Assembly: GCA_004010535.1 (NCBI GenBank) | Contig: RQYE01000005.1 | Span: 248,001-312,000, forward strand | Direction: 5' to 3' | DNA: 64,000 bases | DNA from: Coriobacteriales bacterium OH1046 | Lineage (GTDB): Bacteria; Actinomycetota; Coriobacteriia; Coriobacteriales; Atopobiaceae | Shown: in pieces, positions 8,606 to 17,275 of the stretch | How positions within the stretch are numbered: the stretch's first letter is position 1 | Layout of the letters: each line of letters starts with the position of its first letter | Program-made: the position numbers and the translations under genes | The notes under the pieces: model-generated | What the model was told of the DNA's origin: nothing | The model's database searches: none | The model's input: the letters and a program-made list of their open reading frames with translations, nothing else

Positions 8606-9304
8606 CTAGGAGACCATGTTGGCGATGCGGACGCCGACGCCGAACAGGCCCTCCCAGTCGGATTTGAACGTCTCGAGCGTCCCCGCTGTCATGGGATGCA
8701 CGGCCATCTGCTCGAGCAGCTCGAGGTTGAGGGCGATGTTATCGGCGCCCGCCTCGATGGCACGCTCCACCTCGCCCGCGCTCTTGATGGAGGCGGCGCT
8801 CACGACGCAGTCGATTCCGTGTTCGAGGAACGCCTGCTTGATGCGACGGATGGTCTCGATGCCGTTTCCGCCGTTGCGATCGAGTCTGCTCACGTACACG
8901 GCGACGTATTCGGCACCGGCAAGCGCAGCGAGCATGGCCTGGTTGAAGGTATACACCGCCGTACACGAGGTGCGGATGCCCTCGGCCTTGAGCACGGCGA
9001 TGGCTTTATAACCCTCAGGGCATGCGGGGATCTTCACGAGCGTATTGCCAGGAACGGCGGAAACCATGGCGCGGGCATCCTCAACGAGCTCCTCGGCCAC
9101 ATCGCCCATGGCCTCGAGGAAGAAGGGCATCTCATCGCCGATGACCTCGCGGATATCGCGGGCATTCTGGATGAACGACTTGCCGGTGCCCTTGAGACAG
9201 TTCACCGCGATCGTGGGGTTCATGCTGTAGCAGCCGAGCGGGTATACCTTGCTAGCGGCCTCTACCATCTCAAGGTCGCCGGTATCAAGACAGAACTCAA
9301 GCAT
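8606..9304 (-). CDS. Fructose-6-phosphate aldolase-like (FSA/TalC) full-length copy
   Basis: 232-residue small transaldolase-family enzyme. FSA members split fructose 6-phosphate into dihydroxyacetone and glyceraldehyde 3-phosphate by a Schiff-base mechanism. The lysine is K91 (NTLVKIP). Other family marks are GIRTSCTAVYTFNQAMLAALAGAEYVAVYVSR (read in pieces), SAASIKSAGEVERAIEAGA and the C-terminal KSDWEGLFG helix missing from its paralogue. The ATG at 9304 lies 9 bases after the PTS IID stop. Together with gldA it fits a cleavage pathway for a PTS-imported sugar phosphate. True transaldolase activity cannot be excluded from sequence alone. Confidence 0.88.
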   Translation of the reverse strand: MLEFCLDTGDLEMVEAASKVYPLGCYSMNPTIAVNCLKGTGKSFIQNARDIREVIGDEMPFFLEAMGDVAEELVEDARAMVSAVPGNTLVKIPACPEGYKAIAVLKAEGIRTSCTAVYTFNQAMLAALAGAEYVAVYVSRLDRNGGNGIETIRRIKQAFLEHGIDCVVSAASIKSAGEVERAIEAGADNIALNLELLEQMAVHPMTAGTLETFKSDWEGLFGVGVRIANMVS

Positions 9305-9313
9305 GCCCGGCTC

Positions 9314-10135
9314 CTAACCGAAGATCCCAAGCAGGCCTGCCAGGATGCCGATCACCATGATGCCGATGATCTGCGTGAGCACGGGCATGCCTTTCTTGTT
9401 GAGCGCATAGAGAGCGCCGAGCGCGCAGACGGGCAGCAGGCGGGGGAAGATGGAATCGAAGGTCTCCTGCAGCGAGAACAGCGTGCCATTGATATCGAAC
9501 GCGATAGGCGTGGTGAGACCCACGTTGGTGGCCACCATGGCACCGATCACCATGAGACCCACGATAGAGAGTGCGGTGGTGAGCTTGTGCATGACATCGG
9601 CATCGGAAATTTGGCCGATGATGTTGGCACCTAATCCGTAACCGTACTTCACGCCGAGCCAGCGGAGGGCGATGGTGGGCACGTTGTATACGAGCAGGAA
9701 CAGCAGGGGGCCGGCGAGTGAGCCGCTCATACACAGGCCAGCGGCGATGCCGGTAGCGATGATGCGCAGGGTACCGGCGATGAGGGAGTCACCGATACCG
9801 GCGAGCGGCCCCATGAGGGCGACTTTCATCGAGGAGATGGACGAGGTCTCGAAGTCATCGTTGTTGGCGTTCTCCTCCTCCATGGCGGCGGAGATGCCGA
9901 CGATAAGGGGCTGCATGGTAGTCTGGCAGTTGTAGAACTCCAAATGGCGCTTGTAGGCGGCTATGCGGTCCTCGGAGTTGTCGTAAAGCTTCTTAATGGT
10001 GGGGATCATCGCGAAGGCGAAGGCCATGTGCTGCTGACGCTCGAAGTGCCAAGCATGGCTTGTGGTGAAGGTACGCCAGAAGATACTGTTAAGCTCTTTT
10101 TGCGTGAGCTTCTTCTCGTTAGAATTCGTTGTCAT
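9314..10135 (-). CDS. PTS mannose-family component IID
   Basis: 273-residue membrane component IID of a mannose/fructose/sorbose-type phosphotransferase system. Family marks are LNSIFWRTFTTSHAWHFERQQHMAFAFAMIP at the N-terminus (seen in pieces), HLEFYNCQ (usual H-L-x-F-F-N-T), MEEENA and ALMGPLAGIGDSL, then C-terminal membrane segments. It forms the translocation unit with IIC. I use the ATG at 10135, preceded by GGAGG at 7 bases; a TTG at 10141 is in frame. It overlaps the IIC stop by 17 bases, which implies translational coupling. Confidence 0.93.
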   Translation of the reverse strand: MTTNSNEKKLTQKELNSIFWRTFTTSHAWHFERQQHMAFAFAMIPTIKKLYDNSEDRIAAYKRHLEFYNCQTTMQPLIVGISAAMEEENANNDDFETSSISSMKVALMGPLAGIGDSLIAGTLRIIATGIAAGLCMSGSLAGPLLFLLVYNVPTIALRWLGVKYGYGLGANIIGQISDADVMHKLTTALSIVGLMVIGAMVATNVGLTTPIAFDINGTLFSLQETFDSIFPRLLPVCALGALYALNKKGMPVLTQIIGIMVIGILAGLLGIFG

Positions 10136-10898
10136 CGTCAACCTCCGCAGCTACGATCTGGGAATCCTTGGGAATGAAAATGTGGGCCATGTATAGCACA
10201 CCGACGATCACAATAGCGAAACAGACGATACCCAGGATGGGGACGCCGAGATAGGCTGCAAGGAGGAAGCCGAGCAGCAGAAAGACAGCGGTTTCCTTGG
10301 AGGCAATCATGGTGATGAGCTGTGCGAAGCCCACGGCGGGAAGGATACCGGTGGCGATGCCAATGCCAGTGGTGAGCCAGTCGGGGATGGCGGCCACGAA
10401 GGCGGAGACCGCCTCGCCGCCGAACATGAAGGCCACGAAGGCGATCACGGCGAAGGTGACATCGAAGATGAAGCCGTTGGCCAAGAAGATCATGGTAATG
10501 CCGCGGTCGTTGTCGTCCTCGGCGAAGCGATCAGCGGAACGCGCCATGATCGGTGTGATGACGCCGTAGAACAGATTCACAATAAACGCCGAGAGCACGG
10601 CGGCGGGCATGGCGATGGTGACGGCTGTGTCGATACCGTTGCCCGTGGTGATGGCGAAAGCCGTGCCCAGCACGGAGCCCACGATCATGTCGGGCGGGAT
10701 GGAGGCGCCAATGGCCTGCATACCCATGAACACGAGCTCGAGCGAGAAGCCGATGATGGTGCCGGTCGAAGCATCGCCCAGAGCGAGGCCAACGAGAGCC
10801 CCGAGGACAATCGGACGACCGAGCATTGCGGTACCGACAAAGTAGTCGGCCTTGCCGATAAACACGATGAGCCCTATGAGGAACGCTTGGAATGCCAT
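10119..10898 (-). CDS. PTS mannose-family component IIC
   Basis: 259-residue polytopic IIC permease. Conserved family features include RPIVLGALVGLALGD close to the N-terminus, the glycine-rich ELVFMGMQAIGASIPPD segment and GTAFAITTGNGID. It carries the sugar through the membrane together with IID while IIB phosphorylates it. It starts at the ATG at 10898 and lies 29 bases after the IIB stop. The C-terminus overlaps the IID gene by 17 bases. Confidence 0.93.
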   Translation of the reverse strand: MAFQAFLIGLIVFIGKADYFVGTAMLGRPIVLGALVGLALGDASTGTIIGFSLELVFMGMQAIGASIPPDMIVGSVLGTAFAITTGNGIDTAVTIAMPAAVLSAFIVNLFYGVITPIMARSADRFAEDDNDRGITMIFLANGFIFDVTFAVIAFVAFMFGGEAVSAFVAAIPDWLTTGIGIATGILPAVGFAQLITMIASKETAVFLLLGFLLAAYLGVPILGIVCFAIVIVGVLYMAHIFIPKDSQIVAAEVDDDNEF

Positions 10899-10927
10899 TG
10901 CTTCCCCTTTCTTTGTTGAGCCGTTTC

Positions 10928-11401
10928 CTACAGGTCTGACTCTGAGAGAACGAATTTCTTATCCTTTGCGACTTGCCTGACCTCCACCTCGATTCCGTCG
11001 CGAATGAGCCCGCGTACGAGCTCGCGCTCCTCGTCGTTCAGATGGACGGCGATGCCGAGCGTCTTGGTTGCGCCTTCCTTCTTCTCGGTACCTCCGAGGT
11101 TCAGCGAGGAAATCCCGCATGCACGCGCGATGCGCTCGGCATCCGCCACGCATCCAACGACGATGAGAAGTTCGTACTTATCGGTCACCCCACTTCGGAT
11201 GGCGGCGATCGAGTCTTCGACGCTCTTGATGACGAGCTTCACGCCTGAAGGCTTTGCGAGACGCATGGTCTTCATGCGGATCTCGTCCCTCGCAACGGCA
11301 TCCGAGACAACGAGGATGGCATTAGCTCCCAGCGTATGGCACCACGAGAACGCCACCTGGCCGTGCAGTAGTCTATGGTCCACTCTCAGAAGCTTGATCA
11401 T
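10928..11401 (-). CDS. PTS mannose/sorbose-family component IIB
   Basis: 157-residue cytoplasmic phosphocarrier. The N-terminus MIKLLRVDHRLLHGQV contains the family motif R-[IV]-D-x-R-L-x-H-G-Q, in which His13 is the phosphorylated residue. It accepts phosphate from IIA and passes it to the incoming sugar at IIC/IID. The ATG at 11401 follows GGAGG closely; an in-frame TTG lies just before it. It lies between the TIM-barrel gene and IIC in the operon. Confidence 0.93.
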   Translation of the reverse strand: MIKLLRVDHRLLHGQVAFSWCHTLGANAILVVSDAVARDEIRMKTMRLAKPSGVKLVIKSVEDSIAAIRSGVTDKYELLIVVGCVADAERIARACGISSLNLGGTEKKEGATKTLGIAVHLNDEERELVRGLIRDGIEVEVRQVAKDKKFVLSESDL

Positions 11402-11413
11402 CAATCCTCCCCC

Positions 11414-12268
11414 CTAACGTGCGCTTTCGGCGCAGACACTATTTCCGAGGCACTTCTCGAAGAGCACCTTGGTCTCTTCCATGTAGATCGCGGGGTCGTG
11501 AAAGCTCATGGGATGGACGTACTCCATCGAGAATCCACCTTTGTAGTCGTTGCAAGCGAAGGTCGCCAGATCTGCGACCATGTCGCGCGTGCCGTGGCCC
11601 CAAGGCATATGGCCGGTAGGGGTGCCGTCGACGAAGTGGCAGTGCACGAGATCGTGACCGAACACGTCGAACCACTGGCCTATGGTCTCCCCCGCACTTC
11701 CCATTGCCCCGAAGTCCAGAGTTAGCTTGAGGTTCTCTCGATCAACGCGGTCCTTGAGACTAGCGATATCCTCGATTGTGGGAGCGATCTGCGAAGAGAC
11801 GGCCCAGATGCTCTCGAGTGCCAGTGTGATGCCACGAGGAGCTGCATAGTCGGCAAGGCGGGAGAGCATGGCAGCGCTTCTCGTACGAGCTTCCTCCACA
11901 GATTCGTCGTAATAGTTCCAGCCCGGCGTTACTAGCACGAGAGGCGAGCCGACCAGCTCTGCGAGGTCGATGACCCGTTCGAAGTAGGCGCGGACGTTGG
12001 CGATGAGCAGCTCACCCCTCGCTGCCATATTGTTGGGCTTGGGATTGTTCTGCTCTCCGCAGATGCAGGAGAGTTCCACACCGTACTCCTCCATAAGCGC
12101 CACGAGCCGGGAGGGATCCTCGCTGTACTGCGCGTTGATGAGGAAATGCTGTGGGCACAGCCAGAGTTCGGCAAACGAGAATCCATGCTCGGCGCAGGCG
12201 GCAAAGAAGCTCTCCAAGTCGTAGTAGCGCCAGTTAATGTTCATGGGATAGAGGCTCGCCGCATCCAT
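11414..12268 (-). CDS. TIM-barrel sugar-phosphate isomerase/epimerase (xylose-isomerase-like)
   Basis: 284-residue member of the AP-endonuclease-2/xylose-isomerase-like barrel superfamily, which includes tagatose/allulose 3-epimerases and UlaE-type 3-epimerases. The four metal ligands expected for the epimerase branch are visible in order: Glu in ALESIWA, Asp in TLDFGAMG, His in VHCHFVDG and Glu in FSMEYVHP. I start at the ATG at 12268, one base after the IIA stop codon, with GGAGG upstream. It sits inside a PTS operon ahead of two aldolases, so it probably converts the imported sugar phosphate into the aldolase substrate. The exact substrate is not recognisable. Confidence 0.8.
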   Translation of the reverse strand: MDAASLYPMNINWRYYDLESFFAACAEHGFSFAELWLCPQHFLINAQYSEDPSRLVALMEEYGVELSCICGEQNNPKPNNMAARGELLIANVRAYFERVIDLAELVGSPLVLVTPGWNYYDESVEEARTRSAAMLSRLADYAAPRGITLALESIWAVSSQIAPTIEDIASLKDRVDRENLKLTLDFGAMGSAGETIGQWFDVFGHDLVHCHFVDGTPTGHMPWGHGTRDMVADLATFACNDYKGGFSMEYVHPMSFHDPAIYMEETKVLFEKCLGNSVCAESAR

Positions 12269-12269
12269 C

Positions 12270-12680
12270 TCAGAAATCCTCCGCTTCCCCAGCGGACGCT
12301 GCGAGGTCGTTGCAGAGGAGAATAGCCTCGCGGCACTCCCCAATCGCCTCATCGATATCCTGCGCAGCCAGCTCATCCGACGAGAGCAGCTGCACGAGCA
12401 GAGGCATGTTCATACCGCATACGAGGAAGAACTCGTAGTCAGAGAGGGCAACCATGAACTCGTTGTTCACTGAACCACCGAAGATGTCGGTCACCACAAC
12501 GACAGTATCCTCGGGCGCATACATTGCGAACAGGGCTTTAATCTTAGTGCGTATCGTAATGTCGGGGTCAACATAGGCGCAGAGAGTATCCACGTTGTCG
12601 AGCTGTCCGAGGATGACCTGGAGAGTGTCTTTCATCCCTTCAGCGAGATGCCCATGCGACGCAAGGACGAACCGTAGCAC
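12270..12680 (-). CDS. PTS mannose-family component IIA
   Basis: 136-residue cytoplasmic IIA phosphocarrier. The phosphorylated His is His9 in VLASHGHLAEGM, and DTVVVVTDIFGGSVNNE is the second conserved loop (D-x-x-G-G-S-x-x-N). It takes phosphate from HPr and gives it to IIB. The start is GTG, preceded by AAGGAG at 5 bases. It is the first gene of the eight-gene operon that ends with gldA. It is the only intact mannose-family IIA in the window and might also serve the IIA-less PTS genes at 41.7-46.9 kb. Confidence 0.92.
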   Translation of the reverse strand: MLRFVLASHGHLAEGMKDTLQVILGQLDNVDTLCAYVDPDITIRTKIKALFAMYAPEDTVVVVTDIFGGSVNNEFMVALSDYEFFLVCGMNMPLLVQLLSSDELAAQDIDEAIGECREAILLCNDLAASAGEAEDF

Positions 12681-12926
12681 GAATTCTCCTTTATTATACG
12701 TTGTCCTATAACAATTACAAAAAAGATGATATTACAACGCATAATAAAATCAAGAAGAAATTTGTCTTATTTGTTATATCTATATCACGTATATGCTTTT
12801 CGTTTATTCGGATCTACACACGAAGCATGCCCATAAGTCCCGCTATCTGCAGCTTTGCTACGAAAGAAGTTTTCGTACGTAAAAACCGATAGAATAGCGG
12901 CGTCATCTCAAGCGTTATGGGTTGTC
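12681..12926. promoter_or_regulatory. AT-rich promoter region of the PTS/aldolase operon
   Basis: This 246-base gap is strongly AT-rich compared with both sides and must contain the minus-strand promoter of the PTS operon. The palindromic site TTGT-CCTATA-ACAA at 12701-12714 lies 21 bases upstream of the IIA start and is a candidate GntR-type operator. A TATAAT (12698-12693 on the minus strand) overlaps the region just before the ribosome binding site, probably too close to the start to be the only promoter. No gene is seen in the gap. Confidence 0.4.
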
Positions 12927-13214
12927 TCACCACCCGTGCGAGGTCAGATGCCAGCCTCCGCAGAAATCGCAGTGGTAGCAGCGCAGGCCGCGCGTACCGT
13001 GCTCCTCGCAGCGCACGATGGCATCCTCGGCATCCGCGCGCGTGTCGTAGCGCATCTTGCGCTCGCAGGATCGTGCCCGGTGCGCTGCCTCCCGCCGGGA
13101 ATCGAGCTCGTCCTGCCCGGCCTCCGCCCGCGCGAAGAGACCGTCGAGGCTGGTGAACCCCGCCTCGAACTCCTTGCGCTGCTTCCTTGTCGCCGAGCGC
13201 TTCCTGCTGGGCAT
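12927..13214 (-). CDS. Small cysteine/histidine protein of unknown function
   Basis: 95-residue soluble basic protein. The N-terminus is rich in Lys/Arg. The C-terminal part has a cysteine-containing motif ending GLRCYHCDFCGGWHLTSH (Cys-x2-Cys-x2-Cys-Gly-Gly-Trp-His), preceded by RYDTRADAEDAI, a combination seen in small actinobacterial and phage proteins. The Cys/His set suggests a zinc-binding knuckle. The ATG at 13214 follows GGAGATGAG. It is divergent from purL. I do not know its function; nucleic-acid binding is only a guess. Confidence 0.6.
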   Translation of the reverse strand: MPSRKRSATRKQRKEFEAGFTSLDGLFARAEAGQDELDSRREAAHRARSCERKMRYDTRADAEDAIVRCEEHGTRGLRCYHCDFCGGWHLTSHGW

Positions 13215-13331
13215 CTCATCTCCACGAATCCATGGCGCGGCGTCTATCCCCTGTCAACTGTACCCGTAACGGAAGTCCGAACTGCCGTAGAATGGAGGCG
13301 TTGCGTGCACCTCACGAGAAAGGCATGATCC

Positions 13332-16300
13332 ATGGTCTCACGCGTCTACGTCGAGAAGAAGCCCGGATTCGACCTTGAGGCGGAAGCCCTCGCACGCGAG
13401 CTGCACGATCTCGTGGGCATCTCCACCCTCTCGGGGCTGCGCCTCATCAACCGCTACGATGTCGAGGGCGCATCGGACGAGCTCTTCGCGCGCTGCATCG
13501 CATCGGTCTTCTCCGAGCCGCAATCCGATACGGCCACGTTCGAGATGCCCGACACGGGAGGTGCCCGCGTCTTCGCCGTCGAGTTCCTGCCCGGTCAGTT
13601 CGACCAGCGCGCCGACAGCGCCAGCGAGTGCATCCAGCTCATCAGCCAAGGCGAGCGCCCCCTCGTGCGCTCCGCAAAGGTCTACGTGCTCGAAGGCGCC
13701 CTCACGCAGGATGACGTCGATACCGTCAAGCGCTACGTCATCAATCCCGTCGAGGCCCGCGAGGCATCGCTCGCGCTGCCCGAGACGCTCGTCTCCAGCT
13801 ACCCCGCACCCGAGATGGTCGAGACGCTCGAGGGCTTCCTCGAACTCGACCAAGACGGCCTCGCCGCCTTCATCGACGAGCGCGGCCTGGCGATGGATCG
13901 TGCCGACATCGCCTTCTGCCAGAGCTACTTCGCAGAAGAGGGACGGGCCCCCACGATCACCGAGATCAGGATGATCGACACTTACTGGTCGGACCATTGC
14001 CGCCACACCACCTTCGGCACCGTGCTCGAGGACATCGAGATCGACGACGCGGCGGTCCAAGCCGCCTTCGAGCGCTACCTCGCCGTGCGCGAGGAGCTCG
14101 GCCGCACGGATAAGCCCATCACCCTCATGGACATGGGCACCATCGGGGCCAAGTATCTCAAGCACGCGGGCCGCCTCACCGGCCTCGACGAGTCCGAGGA
14201 GATCAACGCCTGCACGGTCAAGGTGACCGTCGATGTGGACGGCGAGGATCAGGATTGGCTTCTCCTCTTCAAGAACGAGACCCACAACCATCCTACCGAG
14301 ATCGAGCCGTTCGGCGGGGCTGCAACCTGCATCGGCGGTGCCATCCGCGATCCGCTCTCGGGCCGCTCCTACGTGTATCAGGCCATGCGCGTGACCGGTG
14401 CAGCCGATCCCACGGTTCCCGTCGCAGAAACCCTGCCCGGCAAGCTGCCCCAGCGCAAGCTCGTGACCACGGCCGCCGCCGGCTACTCCTCCTACGGCAA
14501 CCAGATCGGCCTCGCCACGGGCCAGGTCTGCGAGCTCTACCACCCGGGCTATGCCGCCAAGCGCATGGAGATCGGCGCCGTGGTGGGGGCCACGCCCGCA
14601 CGCCATGTCCGCCGCGAGACGCCTGCCCCCGGAGATGTGATCGTGCTCCTCGGCGGACGAACCGGACGGGACGGCATCGGCGGTGCCACGGGCTCCTCCA
14701 AAGCCCACAAGCAGACGAGCCTGGAGACCTGCGGAGCCGAGGTCCAGAAGGGCAACGCGCCCGTGGAGCGCAAGCTCCAGCGCCTCTTCCGCCGCGAAGA
14801 TGCCTGCCGCCTCATCAAGCGCTGCAACGACTTCGGCGCCGGCGGCGTCTCCGTGGCCATCGGCGAGCTGGCCGACGGTCTCTCCATCGACCTCGACAAG
14901 GTCCCCAAGAAGTACGAGGGACTCGACGGCACCGAGCTCGCCATCTCCGAGAGCCAGGAACGCATGGCGGTGGCCCTCGCACCCGAGGACGTCGATGCCT
15001 TCATCGGCTATGCCCATGAGGAGAACCTCGAGGCCACGCCCGTCGCCACGGTCACGGCCGGGAAGCGCCTGAGCATGACGTGGGGCGGAAAGGTCATCGT
15101 CGACATCTCCCGCGCCTTCCTGAACAGCAACGGGGCGCCCAAGCATGCCCGGGTGCATGTCGCCGGACCTGCGCCCTACCAGCGCACCTGGGAGGGCGCG
15201 TCTTTCTCGGAGAAGATGCGCTTACTCGTGGGCGATCTCAACGTGGCCTCCAACAAGGGCCTCTCCGAGCGTTTCGACTCCACCATCGGGGCGGCCACCG
15301 TCCTCATGCCCTTCGGCGGCAAGCACCAGCTCACGCCCGCCATGGCCATGGCGGCCAAGATGCCGGTGGACGGCGAGACCACCACGTGCTCCGGCATGGC
15401 CTGGGGTTTCAACCCCTACCTCATGAGCGCGAACCCCTTCACGGGGGCCTACCTCTCCGTGGTCGAGAGCATCGCGCGTCTCGTCTCCGCGGGTTTTCTG
15501 CACAAGGACTTCTACCTCACCTTCCAAGAGTACTTCGAACGCCTACGCGATGTGCCGGAGCGCTGGGGCAAGCCTGCGGCGGCCCTGCTCGGCGCGCTCA
15601 TGGCCCAGCTCGACCTGGGCATCGGCGCTATCGGCGGCAAGGACTCGATGTCGGGCAGCTTCGAAGAGCTCGATGTACCGCCCACGCTGGTCTCCTTCGC
15701 CGCTGCGGTGGGAGAAGTCTCCCGCGTAACCTCGCCCGAGTTCAAGAACGCGGGCTCGCCGGTCATTGCCGTGGTGCCGCGCTACCGGGCGGACGGCATG
15801 ACGCCCGAGGCGGGATCGCTCCTCTCCGCGCTCTCCTACGTGGAAGACCTCATCGGCAGCCGGGATGCCATCGCCGTCTCCACGCCCGGCTACGGCGGCG
15901 TGGCCGAAGCTGCTTTCAAAATGTGCGTGGGCAACGGCATCGGCCTCGCCGTGGAGGAAAGCTTTGACCAGGAGTCGCTCTTCTGCCCCGCATACGGCAG
16001 CTTCCTCGTGGAGCTCGCGCCCGGAATCGAGCTTCCCGAGGCGCCCGAAGGCGTCAGCGTATCGCTCTTCGGCGCCACGACGGCCTCCTACACGTTCTCT
16101 GCCTGCAAAGAGGAGCTTGCGCTCGCCGAGCTCCAAGAGCTCTGGGAGAGCGCCCTCGAATCCGTCTTCCGCTATCGCGGGGCCGGCGAGCAGGTCAAGG
16201 CCCTATCCTTCCCGTGCGGGAAACCGCACGGCTACAGCGGAGGCGCCCTCGCACGCCCCCGCGTCATCATTCCCGTCTTCCCCGGCACCAACTGCGAGTA

Positions 16301-17051
16301 CGATACCGTCCGCGCCTTCGGGCGCGCCGGCGCCATTGCGAAGACCCTCGTCATCGGCAACCTCACGCCCGCAGCCGTCGCCGAGAGCGCGGAGGCCCTG
16401 GTCAGAGCCATCGACGCCAGCCAGATCATCATGATCCCCGGCGGCTTCTCGGGTGGTGACGAACCCGATGGCTCGGCCAAGTTCATCACGGCGTTCTTCC
16501 GCGCCCCGACCGTCACCGAGGCGGTCCGCCGCCTGCTCTTCGAGCGCGACGGTCTCATGCTCGGCATCTGCAACGGCTTCCAGGCCCTCGTGAAACTCGG
16601 GCTTCTGCCCTACGGCGATATCCGCGCGATGGACGAGGGCTGCCCCACCCTCACCTTCAACACCATCGGCCGCCATCAGAGCCGTCTCGTGCGCACGCGC
16701 GTGGCCTCCACACTCTCGCCGTGGCTCTCCCAATGCGCTGTCGGCGATATCCATACCATCGCCATCAGCCATGGCGAGGGCCGCTTCGTCGCGGGCAAGA
16801 CGCTGCTCGACGAGCTTGCCGCACACGGTCAGATCGCCACGCAGTACGTGGACGAGCAGGGTATCCCATCGATGGACCTTTCGGCGAATCCCAACGGGTC
16901 GATCCTCGCCATCGAGGGTATCTCGAGTCCCGATGGCCGCATCTTCGGCAAGATGGGCCATACCGAGCGCGCGGGTGCGGGCCTCTACAAGAACGTGCCC
17001 GGCAACACCTTCCAGCCCCTCATCGAGGGCGGCGTCGCGTACTTTGCATAG
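13332..17051 (+). CDS. purL: Phosphoribosylformylglycinamidine synthase, single-chain form
   Basis: 1239-residue cytoplasmic enzyme of purine synthesis that uses glutamine and ATP to turn FGAR into FGAM. It has an N-terminal PurS-like segment, two AIRS-type synthase halves (signatures SDHCRHTTFGT, KNETHNHPTEIEPFGGAATC-type region, GGKDSMSG) and a C-terminal glutamine amidotransferase starting at IIPVFPGTNCEYD (about residue 975). The amidotransferase nucleophile is the Cys in LGICNGFQAL and the His/Glu pair lies in GHTERAGAG near the end. The length fits the single-chain form of anaerobic Firmicutes and Coriobacteriia. A hairpin terminator follows at 17080-17105. Confidence 0.96.
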   Translation: MVSRVYVEKKPGFDLEAEALARELHDLVGISTLSGLRLINRYDVEGASDELFARCIASVFSEPQSDTATFEMPDTGGARVFAVEFLPGQFDQRADSASECIQLISQGERPLVRSAKVYVLEGALTQDDVDTVKRYVINPVEAREASLALPETLVSSYPAPEMVETLEGFLELDQDGLAAFIDERGLAMDRADIAFCQSYFAEEGRAPTITEIRMIDTYWSDHCRHTTFGTVLEDIEIDDAAVQAAFERYLAVREELGRTDKPITLMDMGTIGAKYLKHAGRLTGLDESEEINACTVKVTVDVDGEDQDWLLLFKNETHNHPTEIEPFGGAATCIGGAIRDPLSGRSYVYQAMRVTGAADPTVPVAETLPGKLPQRKLVTTAAAGYSSYGNQIGLATGQVCELYHPGYAAKRMEIGAVVGATPARHVRRETPAPGDVIVLLGGRTGRDGIGGATGSSKAHKQTSLETCGAEVQKGNAPVERKLQRLFRREDACRLIKRCNDFGAGGVSVAIGELADGLSIDLDKVPKKYEGLDGTELAISESQERMAVALAPEDVDAFIGYAHEENLEATPVATVTAGKRLSMTWGGKVIVDISRAFLNSNGAPKHARVHVAGPAPYQRTWEGASFSEKMRLLVGDLNVASNKGLSERFDSTIGAATVLMPFGGKHQLTPAMAMAAKMPVDGETTTCSGMAWGFNPYLMSANPFTGAYLSVVESIARLVSAGFLHKDFYLTFQEYFERLRDVPERWGKPAAALLGALMAQLDLGIGAIGGKDSMSGSFEELDVPPTLVSFAAAVGEVSRVTSPEFKNAGSPVIAVVPRYRADGMTPEAGSLLSALSYVEDLIGSRDAIAVSTPGYGGVAEAAFKMCVGNGIGLAVEESFDQESLFCPAYGSFLVELAPGIELPEAPEGVSVSLFGATTASYTFSACKEELALAELQELWESALESVFRYRGAGEQVKALSFPCGKPHGYSGGALARPRVIIPVFPGTNCEYDTVRAFGRAGAIAKTLVIGNLTPAAVAESAEALVRAIDASQIIMIPGGFSGGDEPDGSAKFITAFFRAPTVTEAVRRLLFERDGLMLGICNGFQALVKLGLLPYGDIRAMDEGCPTLTFNTIGRHQSRLVRTRVASTLSPWLSQCAVGDIHTIAISHGEGRFVAGKTLLDELAAHGQIATQYVDEQGIPSMDLSANPNGSILAIEGISSPDGRIFGKMGHTERAGAGLYKNVPGNTFQPLIEGGVAYFA

Positions 17052-17079
17052 GCTCCATGCCCCCTCGCTGCCGCACCGC

Positions 17080-17105
17080 CATCGCCCCCTCGTCAGGGGG
17101 CGATG
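17080..17105 (+). terminator. Rho-independent-like terminator after purL
   Basis: CATCGCCCCCT (17080-17090) pairs perfectly with AGGGGGCGATG (17095-17105) across a four-base loop, 29 bases after the purL stop. The following tract GTCTGTCTTTCC is only moderately T-rich. Confidence 0.65.
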
Positions 17106-17237
17106 GTCTGTCTTTCCGAGCGTGCAGGCGGCCTTCCCCCTCCCGTACCTATGCCCTTGGATTTGGCCCCTATTCTGTTGACGAAAGCAGGGAATCTGCA
17201 GCTTGCCGGATACGGGTTCATGGTCTATGCTACTATT

Positions 17238-17263
17238 TGGAATCGACATTCAATTTCGAATTT
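17238..17263. promoter_or_regulatory. Possible Fur/Zur-type operator ahead of the regulator gene
   Basis: AT-rich stretch directly before the Fur-family gene with overlapping palindromic words: GAAT-CGAC-ATTC and a TTCGAA core. The position would suit autoregulation by the zinc repressor, but the match to known Zur boxes is weak. Confidence 0.25.
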
Positions 17264-17275
17264 ATGGGAGGCAGG

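Noticed and set aside
13338-15158. 606-codon open frame on the minus strand
   Set aside because: It is antisense to purL; the GC-rich codon pattern leaves the opposite frame open. The translation is low-complexity with no domain, while purL is clearly conserved.
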